This document shows, in pieces, positions 17,263 to 26,935 of a DNA stretch of 64,000 nucleotides. The notes under the pieces were generated by a model. The model ran no database searches and was not told the origin of the DNA. It saw only the letters and a program-made list of their open reading frames with translations. A program made the translations under genes and the position numbers. How positions within the stretch are numbered: position 1 is the stretch's first letter; each line of letters starts with the position of its first letter. The DNA is from Tenacibaculum discolor (lineage in GTDB: Bacteria > Bacteroidota > Bacteroidia > Flavobacteriales > Flavobacteriaceae), in assembly GCF_003664185.1 (NCBI RefSeq), contig NZ_RCCS01000008.1, forward strand, positions 1 to 64,000. Direction: 5' to 3'.

Positions 17263-18696
17263 TTAATATAGTTCGTTTAACAGCGTACTATCGTTATTTA
17301 ATGAAGTAAATAGTTTCTTTTTAAACTTTTTATTTGAGTTTATTAAGCTAATACACATTTTATCGATAGCAATGGTGGAAAGTACTGTTTGTATAAAAGT
17401 TTCTATTAAATCATCTATTCCTAAACCTAGTTTGTTATAATCTCTTCTATCCATTATTAACAAACGATTTGTGTCAGATGTCCATTCATTTTCTCCTAAC
17501 TTAACTGATAAATTGGTTCCTAACATTTGCCATGAATCTTTACTACTTTCTAAGTCGTTTACCAGTGGTAACAATGCTCTTCTCGAATACATACACAATG
17601 GTTTTATTCCATCTTTAGTACTACTAATCATCATGCGAATGTCAGACACAAACGTTTCTCCTTTAGCATTTGGCATTGTACCAACATGGTAATATTTCCC
17701 TTTGGTACTAACTGAACTCCAATTATAATTACCTATTAAACTTTGTACTATAAAACGTTCATACTCGATTTCTAACTTCATAAACTCTTCTAGTTCTTGT
17801 TCATTAACAATCGTATAAACCCCTTGTCCTGCATTACTATAAGGTATCTTTACAACAGCTTGTCCGCCCATTTTTTTCACCCATAACGGTATTTCATTCT
17901 TGCTTACATCCCAAATAGTATCTGGTATGTTTATTTTCATTCCGTATTCTTCTAACTCGGTATTGTAAATATCATATGCTTTGGCTGCGACCATTTTATT
18001 TCTTCCACCAGCTAAACAGGTAATAATCGGGTTTAAAATTTTTGTTTTACTATTAATAGGAAATCTATTCCATGGTTTTTGAGTTACATATCTAAAAATA
18101 CCTCGTAATGGAATCCATTCTTCATCTTGTTTAACATAGAAGATTTCATTTTCTATTTTGATGTGATCGTTGTCTTTCTTTGAATAATAAGGCACTAAAA
18201 AGACATCTTCATTAAAAACATCTGCTATAACTGCTGCATAACCAGACGTTTCCATATAATTTTTATCGTAAAGTACTGCTAACCTACCATCTTTAACAAG
18301 TTTTCGCTTCTTTTCTAAAATAGGTTTAAAAGTTCTTTCAATTAATAAGCGATATACTCCGTCTTCTTTATTATCATCTAATAAAGGCATTGATTTTTGA
18401 CCAGATGGACATGAATTATTTTCTATTATAACCATGTTTTTATCTCCATCTGCCGATGTTGAGTTGATCAAATCTGCTCCTCCCCATAAAAAGTACTTAC
18501 ATTCATACGACAAAATTTCTCTAAGCTTATCAGCATTTACTTTAGGGTGTAAATGGCAGTACCTAGCAATAATTCTCTCCTTATCAAGATTTAAAAAAAA
18601 GTTTACCATTGGATGAATTGTGGCGTTCAATACTTTAGGGTACCAATGATTCTCGTTATTAAATGTATTAGGTTTTATAAGCTCTATAGTTTTCAT
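17263..18696 (-). CDS. ATP-grasp-like ligase, possibly circularly permuted type
   Basis: 477-residue cytoplasmic protein with no signal peptide. Two segments suggest ATP-grasp: IENNSCPSGQ (91-100), resembling the acidic Mg/ATP loop with a PSG motif that lies N-terminal in circularly permuted ATP-grasp proteins, and VVKIPYSNAGQGVYTI (281-296), resembling the Lys plus Gly-rich ATP lid. This order (acidic motif before the lid) is what a permuted fold gives. Such enzymes join a carboxylate to an amine. It is co-transcribed with the aspartoacylase-like hydrolase. The assignment is by motif only; I cannot exclude a novel family. Confidence 0.5.
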   Translation of the reverse strand: MKTIELIKPNTFNNENHWYPKVLNATIHPMVNFFLNLDKERIIARYCHLHPKVNADKLREILSYECKYFLWGGADLINSTSADGDKNMVIIENNSCPSGQKSMPLLDDNKEDGVYRLLIERTFKPILEKKRKLVKDGRLAVLYDKNYMETSGYAAVIADVFNEDVFLVPYYSKKDNDHIKIENEIFYVKQDEEWIPLRGIFRYVTQKPWNRFPINSKTKILNPIITCLAGGRNKMVAAKAYDIYNTELEEYGMKINIPDTIWDVSKNEIPLWVKKMGGQAVVKIPYSNAGQGVYTIVNEQELEEFMKLEIEYERFIVQSLIGNYNWSSVSTKGKYYHVGTMPNAKGETFVSDIRMMISSTKDGIKPLCMYSRRALLPLVNDLESSKDSWQMLGTNLSVKLGENEWTSDTNRLLIMDRRDYNKLGLGIDDLIETFIQTVLSTIAIDKMCISLINSNKKFKKKLFTSLNNDSTLLNELY

Positions 18697-18842
18697 TATT
18701 CGTTTTTATAAATTTATTATCTCTTATAAATGATTATTTCTACATAATTAAAAATAATAAAAAAATAAACCTCCTAACCTTTGTTCGCATTAAATTATAA
18801 ACATATTTTCAATTGAATTTTACTAATTCCTTCTATATCTTC
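18697..18842. other. Intergenic leader upstream of the ATP-grasp pair
   Basis: AT-rich region that should hold the promoter of the ATP-grasp operon and the 3' end signals of the DUF5916 gene. I found no clean promoter match or hairpin in it. Confidence 0.3.
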
Positions 18843-21026
18843 TTAAAAATCGAATCTATAGTTTGCTTTTAAAGCTATCCCCCAGTTTTTACGTGATATA
18901 TCTTGATTATAATTATCCGAAACAACTACATATATGTACGATAGCGGTTTATATTCCCATTGTAAACGACTATTGATATTAAAGTTATCAAACTGAGTAT
19001 TGTACTGCACATAAGTAGTCCAATTTAATCGATTAGAAAAAAATATTTCTCCTGTAAAACGTGCTAAATGAAAGGTTTCTCTTCCTAGTTCTTTTAAATT
19101 TATTCTATTTCTTTCATATCGAACTTGCAAACGTGCTAAGGGCATTAATCTATATTGAGCATTTACGCTAACACCGTTTTTATAACCACTGTAATAACTC
19201 CCATAACTAATATTACCGCTGTATTGAAACTTTTTATTATCGGCTGAAGCATACCCAAAACCTGCATCGAAATACTTATACTTTCCTGCTGTTATAGCTT
19301 TTCCGTTATTTAAAGGGTCAAATGCATATTTTAGGTTTACATATTCATGACGAAATCCACCATACAAAAACGATTGATCTTTAAATACTAAATCATTATT
19401 TAACACTGTAGTCGACTGACTAACATCTCCTTGATCATCCCAATAGGTATCATTAGATAAGTTCAAATAACGATGATTATCGAAGGTTTTAGAATTTTTA
19501 TAAAACTTGGTTAAACTAATACGACCACTTGTCTGAGTATATCCTTCACGTATAACTTCATTTAAAATAGCGTCATGGTTATATAAACGTGGTACAAAAC
19601 CAACATCTGTAATATAATTTTTTTCAACTTTTCTTATTCCGGCATAACCAGAGACATTTATATTATTGTACCAAACTTCTGTGTTATAAAATTTATTATT
19701 TCCTGAAACATTACTTGTTAAACTACCTGCAAAATTTGCAAGTCCAGTCCATCTATTATTTTTTGATTGATAGTTTAAGTTAACTCCAGTAATTCTATTA
19801 TAATCATCCATAAAAGAAAAGCCCTCTGTTTCTTGTCTATTAATGAGGTACCCTGTTGCTGTGAAAAGTTTAGAAAGTTGTTGTTGTACTACAAATACTC
19901 CATAATTCTGAGCAGGATTATCGTTTTTGGCTTTTGTAGCGACATTTAATATTCCTAATCGTGTTTTTTTAGTAATATTTCCAGATAATTTTAATCCAAA
20001 AGATATTTCACTATCCGCACCAATACGTCTTGAATAGAAAGGATTTACTCCACTTACCCCTAAACTCGTAAACAAATCACTATTTTCTAAAAAGAAGTTA
20101 CGTCGTTCAGGAAAAAATATAGAGAACCTACTTAAGTTTGTTACTTGCCTATCTACATCTATTTGCGAGAAATCAGGATTTATAGTAGCATCTAACTTTA
20201 AAGAAGAACTTATATTAAACTGTATATCTAAACTTGGTTTTACCATAGTATCTTCAACATCATTGATTACATCTTCCGAATAGTTCATTGTTACAGATGG
20301 GGTTACAACGAATTTGGATGGTTTATTCTTTGATAAATTTTCTACTTCGAACACTTTGGCAAATCGTAAATCGAATTGTTTATAATTACGATCTATTAAA
20401 GTGCTAGTTGTCCACTCATTTAATTTAATGTTTCTTGTATGAAACATTACTCCCCATTCAGCAGAGTCAACCTTGTAACCTAGTGCTTTTAAGGGAATTT
20501 CTATTTCAAATATTTTTAAATTTCCTTTTACTGAAGTTTTTGCATTCCAAACAGTATTCCAACTAGTGCTTACTTTAAAACCATCGCCATTTCTGGATAC
20601 TAATGCGTCTACCAAAGCACCTCCCATATTAACAATAAAAAAATAACCTGATTGTTGCTGGTTATATGTATCAAGAATTATAGCAAAAGAATCGCTATCA
20701 GCTCCAGAAGTTCCAATATCATCCCTTTTTAAAGACCCTATTTGAACATCATTAGTTATATCCTGATACACAGCACTTATGTATAGTTTTTTTCCATTAT
20801 GAAACATTTTCACCTCTGTTTCATTAGAAGCTAGATCTCCATTATTAGGTATATAGTTAAGAAATTCTCCTTCGGGAATTAATTTGTTCCATATAGGTTC
20901 ATCTAATTTTCCATCTAATTGAATATCACTATCACTGAAAATTATTTTACTTGTTTCTACCTTAGATTGAGCCTGAATATAAAACACCTCAAAAAATAAC
21001 ATTAAAAAAAATACAACTTTCTTCAT
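18843..21026 (-). CDS. DUF5916 outer-membrane protein with CBM9-like domain
   Basis: 727-residue secreted protein. A signal peptide (KKVVFFLMLFFEVFYIQAQ) precedes an N-terminal CBM9/DOMON-like region (SDIQLDGKLDEPIWNKL..., about 30-220), a short linker, and a long C-terminal part typical of DUF5916. That part has regularly alternating aromatic and polar strands and ends in ANYRFDF, a terminal Phe like a beta-barrel sorting signal. The conserved PDFSQIDVDRQVTNLSRFSIFFPERRNFFLEN marks the junction. It is probably an outer-membrane barrel carrying a periplasmic or surface binding domain; the ligand is unknown. It is divergent from the LytS/LytTR pair, which might control it. Confidence 0.85.
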   Translation of the reverse strand: MKKVVFFLMLFFEVFYIQAQSKVETSKIIFSDSDIQLDGKLDEPIWNKLIPEGEFLNYIPNNGDLASNETEVKMFHNGKKLYISAVYQDITNDVQIGSLKRDDIGTSGADSDSFAIILDTYNQQQSGYFFIVNMGGALVDALVSRNGDGFKVSTSWNTVWNAKTSVKGNLKIFEIEIPLKALGYKVDSAEWGVMFHTRNIKLNEWTTSTLIDRNYKQFDLRFAKVFEVENLSKNKPSKFVVTPSVTMNYSEDVINDVEDTMVKPSLDIQFNISSSLKLDATINPDFSQIDVDRQVTNLSRFSIFFPERRNFFLENSDLFTSLGVSGVNPFYSRRIGADSEISFGLKLSGNITKKTRLGILNVATKAKNDNPAQNYGVFVVQQQLSKLFTATGYLINRQETEGFSFMDDYNRITGVNLNYQSKNNRWTGLANFAGSLTSNVSGNNKFYNTEVWYNNINVSGYAGIRKVEKNYITDVGFVPRLYNHDAILNEVIREGYTQTSGRISLTKFYKNSKTFDNHRYLNLSNDTYWDDQGDVSQSTTVLNNDLVFKDQSFLYGGFRHEYVNLKYAFDPLNNGKAITAGKYKYFDAGFGYASADNKKFQYSGNISYGSYYSGYKNGVSVNAQYRLMPLARLQVRYERNRINLKELGRETFHLARFTGEIFFSNRLNWTTYVQYNTQFDNFNINSRLQWEYKPLSYIYVVVSDNYNQDISRKNWGIALKANYRFDF

Positions 21027-21264
21027 TTACTTAAATTAAAAATTAACAAAGTGCTATCATCTTTAAGCACATTTAGTAAACAAAACTATTATGGAGATAT
21101 GCCTACTTTTTAAAAAGTAGACTAACGAGTTGCTTTTAAAGTTGGAAAGTTATGTTTGGAAGAAACTAAGCTTAGTCTATCATTTCTTTATTTCTAGCTA
21201 CAAAAAATTAGCTTTAAGCTATTTTTAATTTGTCTCTTCTTTAAAATTGTATTTTAGCGCGCAC
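21027..21264. other. Divergent intergenic region with 18-base palindrome
   Basis: Contains a perfect palindrome, ctacttttt/aaaaagtag, at 21103-21120, between the DUF5916 gene and the histidine kinase gene. Nothing else is recognised. The palindrome may be an operator, or a hairpin in the 5' region of either gene. Confidence 0.4.
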
Positions 21265-22329
21265 ATGCATATTTTAAAAAACATAGTACGATTTTTTAAG
21301 GCTCCTATAGTAAAACAGATTTTGTTTTGGTTGGGAGTGTACATCTATTTTATTGGCACTGTAAATATGAATTATTATAGCGGGTATCTTGAAGTTTTAG
21401 AACATTTTGCTATTTATGTTTTTTGTCAGTTTATAGTAGCTTATACTTGTCTTAATTTTTTAGTTCCTAAGTTTTTAATCCCTAAAAAAAATATTCTATT
21501 TACAATATACTTTTTGCTTTTATTAGTTGGTGTGTTTATAATTTTTGTTGGATTTCACGAATATTATCACATTCCAAAATATTTTAAGTCTAGTAATAAC
21601 AGTGTATATGATTCTAATAAAATGTTTTGGGAAAAGCTATTAGATCTTCGAGTATTTTTAGGAAAATCAACAATAATCTTAACTCCCACTATATTATTAG
21701 TTATAGCTAAGTTTTACAAAGACCAACAAGCCTACTTACAACTTAATGAGCAAAAAATGTATACAGAACTATCTGTTTTAAAACATCAATTAAATCCGCA
21801 TTTTTTATTCAATACTTTAAATAACTTATATGCCTTATCTATAGAAAAGTCTGACGAAGCTCCTGAGGTGATTGCTAAGCTCTCGGAAATGTTAGACTAT
21901 ATGTTGTATGGATGTAATGACAAATACGTTTCGCTAAAAAAAGAAATTGAACTAATAGAAAACTATCTCGCTTTAGAAAAAGTTAGGTATGATGAGCGTG
22001 TGGATATTAAGTTTGATAAGGAAATAAAAACCGCTGTTAAAATTGCTCCTTTAATCCTCCTGACATTTATAGAAAATGCCTTTAAGCACGGGGTTTCTCA
22101 AGAATTAAAAAAAGCTTTTATACATATAAATATGTCTGTCGAAGAAGAATTTATAAAGTTCAATATTATGAATTCAAAGGCAAAAAATAGTATAGCTACA
22201 AATAAAAAAAGTATTGGCTTAAACAACGTAAAAAAGCAATTGGAATTATTATACCATAATAACTATTCTTTACATATTAAGGAAGATTCTAATAGTTTTA
22301 ACTTGTATTTAAAATTACCTATAAAATGA
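21265..22329 (+). CDS. LytS/YehU-type sensor histidine kinase
   Basis: 354-residue membrane kinase. Four hydrophobic helices occupy about residues 15-155, followed by the His_kinase domain with phospho-accepting H174 in KHQLNPHFLFNTLNNLYAL and the ATP-binding end (LTFIENAFKHGV, then SIGLNNVKKQLELLY). No extra sensor domain is present, so the signal is sensed in or at the membrane. The start is the ATG at 21265; the frame extends back to a TTG at 21247. It overlaps the response regulator by 4 bases (ATGA). Confidence 0.9.
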   Translation: MHILKNIVRFFKAPIVKQILFWLGVYIYFIGTVNMNYYSGYLEVLEHFAIYVFCQFIVAYTCLNFLVPKFLIPKKNILFTIYFLLLLVGVFIIFVGFHEYYHIPKYFKSSNNSVYDSNKMFWEKLLDLRVFLGKSTIILTPTILLVIAKFYKDQQAYLQLNEQKMYTELSVLKHQLNPHFLFNTLNNLYALSIEKSDEAPEVIAKLSEMLDYMLYGCNDKYVSLKKEIELIENYLALEKVRYDERVDIKFDKEIKTAVKIAPLILLTFIENAFKHGVSQELKKAFIHINMSVEEEFIKFNIMNSKAKNSIATNKKSIGLNNVKKQLELLYHNNYSLHIKEDSNSFNLYLKLPIK

Positions 22330-23024
22330 CATACAAATGTTTAATAGTTGATGATGAAAAATTAGCTAGAGGTCTTATAAAAACACATTTATCTCAATTG
22401 GATGATTTTGAGCTAATTGCTTCTTGCAGTAGCGCTATTGAAGCTAGTAACATACTTCAAAAAGAAACTATTGATTTATTGTTTTTAGATATTGAAATGC
22501 CCGTTTTAAAGGGTACTGATTTTTTTAAAAACTTAGTAAACAAACCCAAAGTTATTTTTACCACAGCCTATAGAGATTATGCTGTTGAAGGATTTGAATT
22601 AAATGCAGTCGATTATATTTTAAAACCTATAACTTTTCAACGCTTTTTTAGTGCCATACAAAAATTTAAAGTTTCACAAAAAGAAAACATTGTCAACCCT
22701 TTAATAGTTTCTAATCATAACAACAACTCTTTTATTTATATTAGAAAAGACAGAAAACAAGTAAAAGTACATTTAGACTCTATTTTATATATAGAAAGTC
22801 TAAAAGACTACATTAAAATACATTTAGAAAAAGAAAAACATGTTACTAAATCTAGTATAACTGCTTTTGAAGAAAAATTAGATCAACGATTCATAAGGAT
22901 ACATCGCTCATATATTGTTAATATTGATAAAATTACTGCATATACTAAAAATGATATTGAGATAGGGAAAATTGAAATCCCTATCGGAGAAAACTTTAGA
23001 AGCAACCTAAATTTTATTGGTTAA
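22326..23024 (+). CDS. LytTR-family response regulator
   Basis: 232-residue regulator. The receiver domain carries D55 (LLFLDIEMP), the acidic pair VDDEK at the start, and KPI (lysine of the switch). The C-terminal LytTR DNA-binding domain (about 130-230) shows IYIRKDRKQVKV, ILYIESLKDYIKI and RIHRSYIVNIDKI. It is the cognate partner of the overlapping histidine kinase gene. LytTR proteins bind direct repeats; the target is unknown, but the divergent DUF5916 gene is the nearest candidate. Confidence 0.92.
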   Translation: MTYKCLIVDDEKLARGLIKTHLSQLDDFELIASCSSAIEASNILQKETIDLLFLDIEMPVLKGTDFFKNLVNKPKVIFTTAYRDYAVEGFELNAVDYILKPITFQRFFSAIQKFKVSQKENIVNPLIVSNHNNNSFIYIRKDRKQVKVHLDSILYIESLKDYIKIHLEKEKHVTKSSITAFEEKLDQRFIRIHRSYIVNIDKITAYTKNDIEIGKIEIPIGENFRSNLNFIG

Positions 23025-23087
23025 TAACTAATTACATTTATTAAAACTTCATCTAAGAACATCGTTTAACATTCACAAATAATTTAG

Positions 23088-23095
23088 TAATTTCG
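23088..23095 (+). promoter_or_regulatory. Possible -7 box of topB
   Basis: TAATTTCG fits TAnnTTTG with one mismatch, about 18 bases before the ATG. A TTT at 23065-23067, 20 bases upstream, could be the -33 element. The match is weak. Confidence 0.35.
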
Positions 23096-23113
23096 ACCTT
23101 CTAAATCATTTTT

Positions 23114-25441
23114 ATGAAAGTTTGTATCGCCGAGAAACCTAGTGTAGCCCGTGAGATTGCTAATATCTTAGGAGCCAATACCAAACGAGATGGATATTTC
23201 GAAGGTAATGGCTATGCTGTTACCTATACATTCGGTCATTTATGCACACTTTTAGAGCCAAAAGATTACAAACCTCACTGGAAAAGTTGGGATTTGAACA
23301 ATTTACCCATGCTTCCTGAGCGCTTTGATACTAAAGTAACCAACGATAGTGGAATTCAGAAACAGTTCAATATTGTTAAATCTTTATTTGAAAAAGCCGA
23401 CGTGGTTATTAACTGTGGGGATGCTGGTCAAGAAGGAGAGCTTATTCAACGTTGGGTTATTAATCAGGCAAATTACAAAGGTAAAATCCAACGATTATGG
23501 ATTTCTTCCTTAACTGAAGAAGCTATTAAAGAAGGTTTTGAAAACCTAAAAGACAACGACGACTACAACAATTTATATTATGCGGGGTTTTCTCGTGCTA
23601 TAGGTGATTGGCTATTAGGTTTAAATGCTACCCGCTTGTACACTGTAAAATTTGGTGGTTACAAACAAGTCTTATCTATTGGTAGAGTACAAACTCCTAC
23701 CCTAGCTATGTTGGTTGATCGTTATAAAGAAATTCAAAACTTTAAACCTGAACCGTATTGGGAATTACAAACCCAATATCGTGAAACACTGTTTAGTTGT
23801 GAAGAGGGTCGTTTTTTAAAGAAAGAAGATGGACAAGCTTTTGCGGATAAAGTAAAAGAAAGTGATTTTGAAATAACTTCTGTAACTAAGAAAAAAGGGA
23901 AAGAATACGCACCTAAACTGTTTGATCTAACAGGTTTACAGGTATATTGTAACAATAAATTTGGTTTTTCTGCGGATGAAACCTTAAAAATTGTTCAAAA
24001 ATTATATGAAATGAAAGTAGTCACCTATCCTAGAGTAGATACTACTTTTTTACCGAACGATATTTATCCTAAAGTTCCTAATATTTTAAAGGGATTAAAG
24101 CAGTATGCTTCATTAACACAACCTTTATTAGGAAAGAAAATACGTAAATCGAGTAAAGTTTTTAACGATAAAAAAGTTACCGATCACCATGCTATTATTC
24201 CTACAGGAGTAGAAATAAACTTACAATACAATCAGCAACAGGTATATGATACCATCGTAAAACGATTTATTGCCGTGTTTTATCCCGATAGTGATATCTC
24301 TAAAACTGAAGTTAAAGGAGAAGCAGATAAAGTTCCTTTTAGAACTTCAGGAAAAGAAATACTTACCAAAGGTTGGCGAGCTGTTTTTGAATACGGAAGC
24401 GATGCTAAAAAAACAGAAGAAAAAGATGTACTTCCTACCTTTGAAAAAGGAGAAAAAGGTCCGCACGAACCTTCATTTTTAGAAAAGGAAACAAAGCCTC
24501 CTAGAAATTATACCGAAGCGAGCTTATTACGTGCCATGGAAACTGCAGGGAAGCAAGTAGATGATGATGAAATGCGTGAATTAATGAAAGAAAATGGTAT
24601 TGGACGACCATCTACACGTGCAAGTATTATTGAAACCTTGTTTAGAAGAAAATACATTGAGCGTCAAAAAAAATTAATTATTCCTACTCAAACAGGTATC
24701 GATTTGATTGATTTAATTGATAACGAATTATTAAAATCTGCTGAATTAACAGGACTCTGGGAAAAACGTTTGAAGGAAATTGAACGTGGTGAATACCATG
24801 CTGCTACATTTATCAATCAAATGAAAAAAATGGTTGATGATTTGGTATATGAAGTGCGTTCGAGTAACAAGACCAAACGGATATCATATGAAGCTCAAAA
24901 AACAAAGCAAAAACCCCAAAAAGCAACTTCAAAAAAGAAAACCGTTGTTGGCAAAGAATGTCCGAAATGTAAGAAAGGACAATTATTAAAAGGAAGTGCT
25001 GCTTATGGTTGTTCTGCCTATAAAAATGGGTGTGATTTTACCTTAGCTTTTGAGTTTATGGATAAAAAAATATCTGAAAACCAACTAATTCGTTTGCTTG
25101 ACAAAGGTTGTACCACCAATTTAAAAGGCTTTAAACAAGAAGATAAAAAAGTAGAAGGTTTGGTTCGTTTTGATGATAATTTTAATTTAAAATTTGAACC
25201 AAAAAAAGGAGTTGTTACAAATGAAAAGATTACTTCGTCGCAAACTCCTCGTAATGACAATGAAAAAATAACCTGCCCTAAGTGTAACAAAGGAAGCGTT
25301 TTAAAAGGAAAATCTGCTTATGGATGTTCTGAGTATAAAAATGGTTGTGACTTTGTGTTTACTTTTGAAAACATCAAAAAAATGGCTAACGGGCAACCAT
25401 TAACCAAAGAGTTAGTATATAAAATATTGACTTCTAAGTAA
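23114..25441 (+). CDS. topB: DNA topoisomerase III (type IA)
   Basis: 775-residue type IA topoisomerase. The TOPRIM domain opens with CIAEKPSVA and has NCGDAGQEGELI. The catalytic tyrosine is Y305 in VVTYPRVDT, and NGIGRPSTRASIIETL follows later. The C-terminus has two zinc-ribbon-like modules, near residue 614 (CPKCKKGQLLKG...GC...GC) and near residue 720 (CPKCNKGSVLKG...GC...GC), spaced by a charged linker. It relaxes and decatenates DNA during replication and recombination. It is chromosomal, with no conjugative neighbours, so it is likely the native copy rather than one from an integrative element. Confidence 0.93.
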   Translation: MKVCIAEKPSVAREIANILGANTKRDGYFEGNGYAVTYTFGHLCTLLEPKDYKPHWKSWDLNNLPMLPERFDTKVTNDSGIQKQFNIVKSLFEKADVVINCGDAGQEGELIQRWVINQANYKGKIQRLWISSLTEEAIKEGFENLKDNDDYNNLYYAGFSRAIGDWLLGLNATRLYTVKFGGYKQVLSIGRVQTPTLAMLVDRYKEIQNFKPEPYWELQTQYRETLFSCEEGRFLKKEDGQAFADKVKESDFEITSVTKKKGKEYAPKLFDLTGLQVYCNNKFGFSADETLKIVQKLYEMKVVTYPRVDTTFLPNDIYPKVPNILKGLKQYASLTQPLLGKKIRKSSKVFNDKKVTDHHAIIPTGVEINLQYNQQQVYDTIVKRFIAVFYPDSDISKTEVKGEADKVPFRTSGKEILTKGWRAVFEYGSDAKKTEEKDVLPTFEKGEKGPHEPSFLEKETKPPRNYTEASLLRAMETAGKQVDDDEMRELMKENGIGRPSTRASIIETLFRRKYIERQKKLIIPTQTGIDLIDLIDNELLKSAELTGLWEKRLKEIERGEYHAATFINQMKKMVDDLVYEVRSSNKTKRISYEAQKTKQKPQKATSKKKTVVGKECPKCKKGQLLKGSAAYGCSAYKNGCDFTLAFEFMDKKISENQLIRLLDKGCTTNLKGFKQEDKKVEGLVRFDDNFNLKFEPKKGVVTNEKITSSQTPRNDNEKITCPKCNKGSVLKGKSAYGCSEYKNGCDFVFTFENIKKMANGQPLTKELVYKILTSK

Positions 25442-25523
25442 GCTCGTTATAATAAATTTTCTGAAGTAATTTTTAAGGCTACTCTCTATTTAATAAATAT
25501 TTCCTCCAGATATAGAGGAAACT

Positions 25524-25998
25524 TTATATTCTAAAGGTTCTTTGTTTGTAATATTTTTTAAAAAAAATAATTATTGTTATTAATATAGAATAAAAGCTAA
25601 TTTTTAAGAAAATAAAAAAATATAGTTCTCTTAACTTCCCGTTATAGTATTTTGATGGAGCGTCTTTTAAATAATAAGTTCCTGTTAGTTTACTTTTATA
25701 TACTGGCTGGTACTTTAAATTGAAATCTAAATATTCAGGAAATCCAATATCTAAACTTATAATAGAGTCATTACTTTGGAGGATTCCTTCAATATCAAAA
25801 CGAATTGTTTCACTTGTATTTGGATTTCTATGCGTTTCCTCAGTTATTAAAAGTAAATCTTCGGTCATGTACTTGCCTTCATTATTTAAACTCTTAATAT
25901 TTTTAATCTCCTTTAAATACCTATTATTAATTACATCATTAATAGTCATAAAAATAGAAGCTAGTCCTAAAAAAAATAAAATAAAATATCCCTCTCAT
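25524..25998 (-). pseudogene. Two-helix membrane protein interrupted by a slip in an A8 tract
   Basis: The intact frame from the ATG at 25949 gives 141 residues (MTINDVINNRYLKEIK...), ending in a membrane helix and a basic tail (FFKKYYKQRTFRI). Upstream in that frame there is a hydrophobic stretch but no ATG before a stop. In another frame, an ATG at 25998 starts MRGIFYFIFF and runs into the A8 tract (25969-25976 on the plus strand). Seven A's instead of eight would fuse the two into a 157-residue protein with a proper N-terminal helix (MRGIFYFIFFLGLASIF) and a C-terminal helix, like DUF3592-type proteins. It is a frameshift, phase variation or sequencing error; the family is not recognised. 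Confidence 0.6.
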
Positions 25999-26095
25999 AA
26001 TAAACTACCAATTTACATTATTAATATACTCGTCCTCGATGGTCTGGATTTACAATCCATGATATTTTATTAGTTTATAATAGTTACACATACCT

Positions 26096-26767
26096 CTAAG
26101 TAAGTTCTTTATAATAATACTCTATTAATTTATCAGGATTTTTAATGGTGTTTTTTATCCATTTAAAGTAGAGTATCTTCTTTTCTTCTTCTGATAGCTG
26201 CCAATCTAAATTTGTTCTTTTTAATCGGGTAGTTACATCTTGTAGGGTAATAGCTGCTGCTACTGAGATATTTAAGCTTTCGGTAAAACCAACCATTGGA
26301 ATTTTTAAAAATCCATCTGCTTCTTGTTTTATGTAATCCGAAATTCCATCTTTTTCAGCACCAAAAACAAATGCTGATTTTTTTGTGACATCAAAATCAG
26401 GTAATATACACGAATCTGTATGTGGTGTGGTACCTATAATTTGATACCCTTTTGCTCGTAAATCTTCCAAACAAGCTTTGGTATTGTCTCCGTCTTCTTT
26501 ATATCGGTGAATGTCTAACCATTTTTGACTTCCTTTGGCTACATGTCTTGATACTTTGTTCGTAAACTTATTTTCTATGGCATATACATCTTGTATACCA
26601 AATATATCACAACTTCTTACCACTGCGCTTGCATTATGTGGCTGATAAATATCTTCTAACACTACTGTAAAATGACGTGTTCTTTCATTCAAAACTTTGT
26701 GAAATGTATCTTTCCTTTTTTCAGTAATGTAACCTTCTAAATAGGCTAATAATCCTTCATCAATCAT
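26096..26767 (-). CDS. TrmH/SpoU-type RNA 2'-O-methyltransferase
   Basis: 223-residue SPOUT methyltransferase. The three family motifs are present: NASAVVRSCDIFG near the N-terminus, VFGAEKDGIS, and IPMVGFTESLNISVAAAI, which form the knotted SAM site. With the short N-terminal helix and a C-terminal extension it looks most like TrmH, the tRNA Gm18 methyltransferase, although rRNA substrates are possible. It is a single-gene unit. Confidence 0.88.
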   Translation of the reverse strand: MIDEGLLAYLEGYITEKRKDTFHKVLNERTRHFTVVLEDIYQPHNASAVVRSCDIFGIQDVYAIENKFTNKVSRHVAKGSQKWLDIHRYKEDGDNTKACLEDLRAKGYQIIGTTPHTDSCILPDFDVTKKSAFVFGAEKDGISDYIKQEADGFLKIPMVGFTESLNISVAAAITLQDVTTRLKRTNLDWQLSEEEKKILYFKWIKNTIKNPDKLIEYYYKELT

Positions 26768-26935
26768 ACGACAAACATAGTAAATTTTCCTATTTTATCT
26801 TATGCTTAAACAACTCGTTCTTTTTTAATAAATGTAGTTAACTCTATACACAACTAAATTAAAATAACAAGTAAACTATAAATCTTAGTTGTGTTGGATT
26901 ATTAATTAATATGACCTTAAATAAAGAAGAGAAAG

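Noticed and set aside
23114..25441. topB as a sign of an integrative conjugative element
   Set aside because: No tra, mob, integrase or relaxase genes nearby; flavobacterial chromosomes often carry topB.
26026..26060. Possible tRNA-like sequence near atggtctgg...ccatgat
   Set aside because: It forms only a short imperfect hairpin and has no T-arm or acceptor stem.
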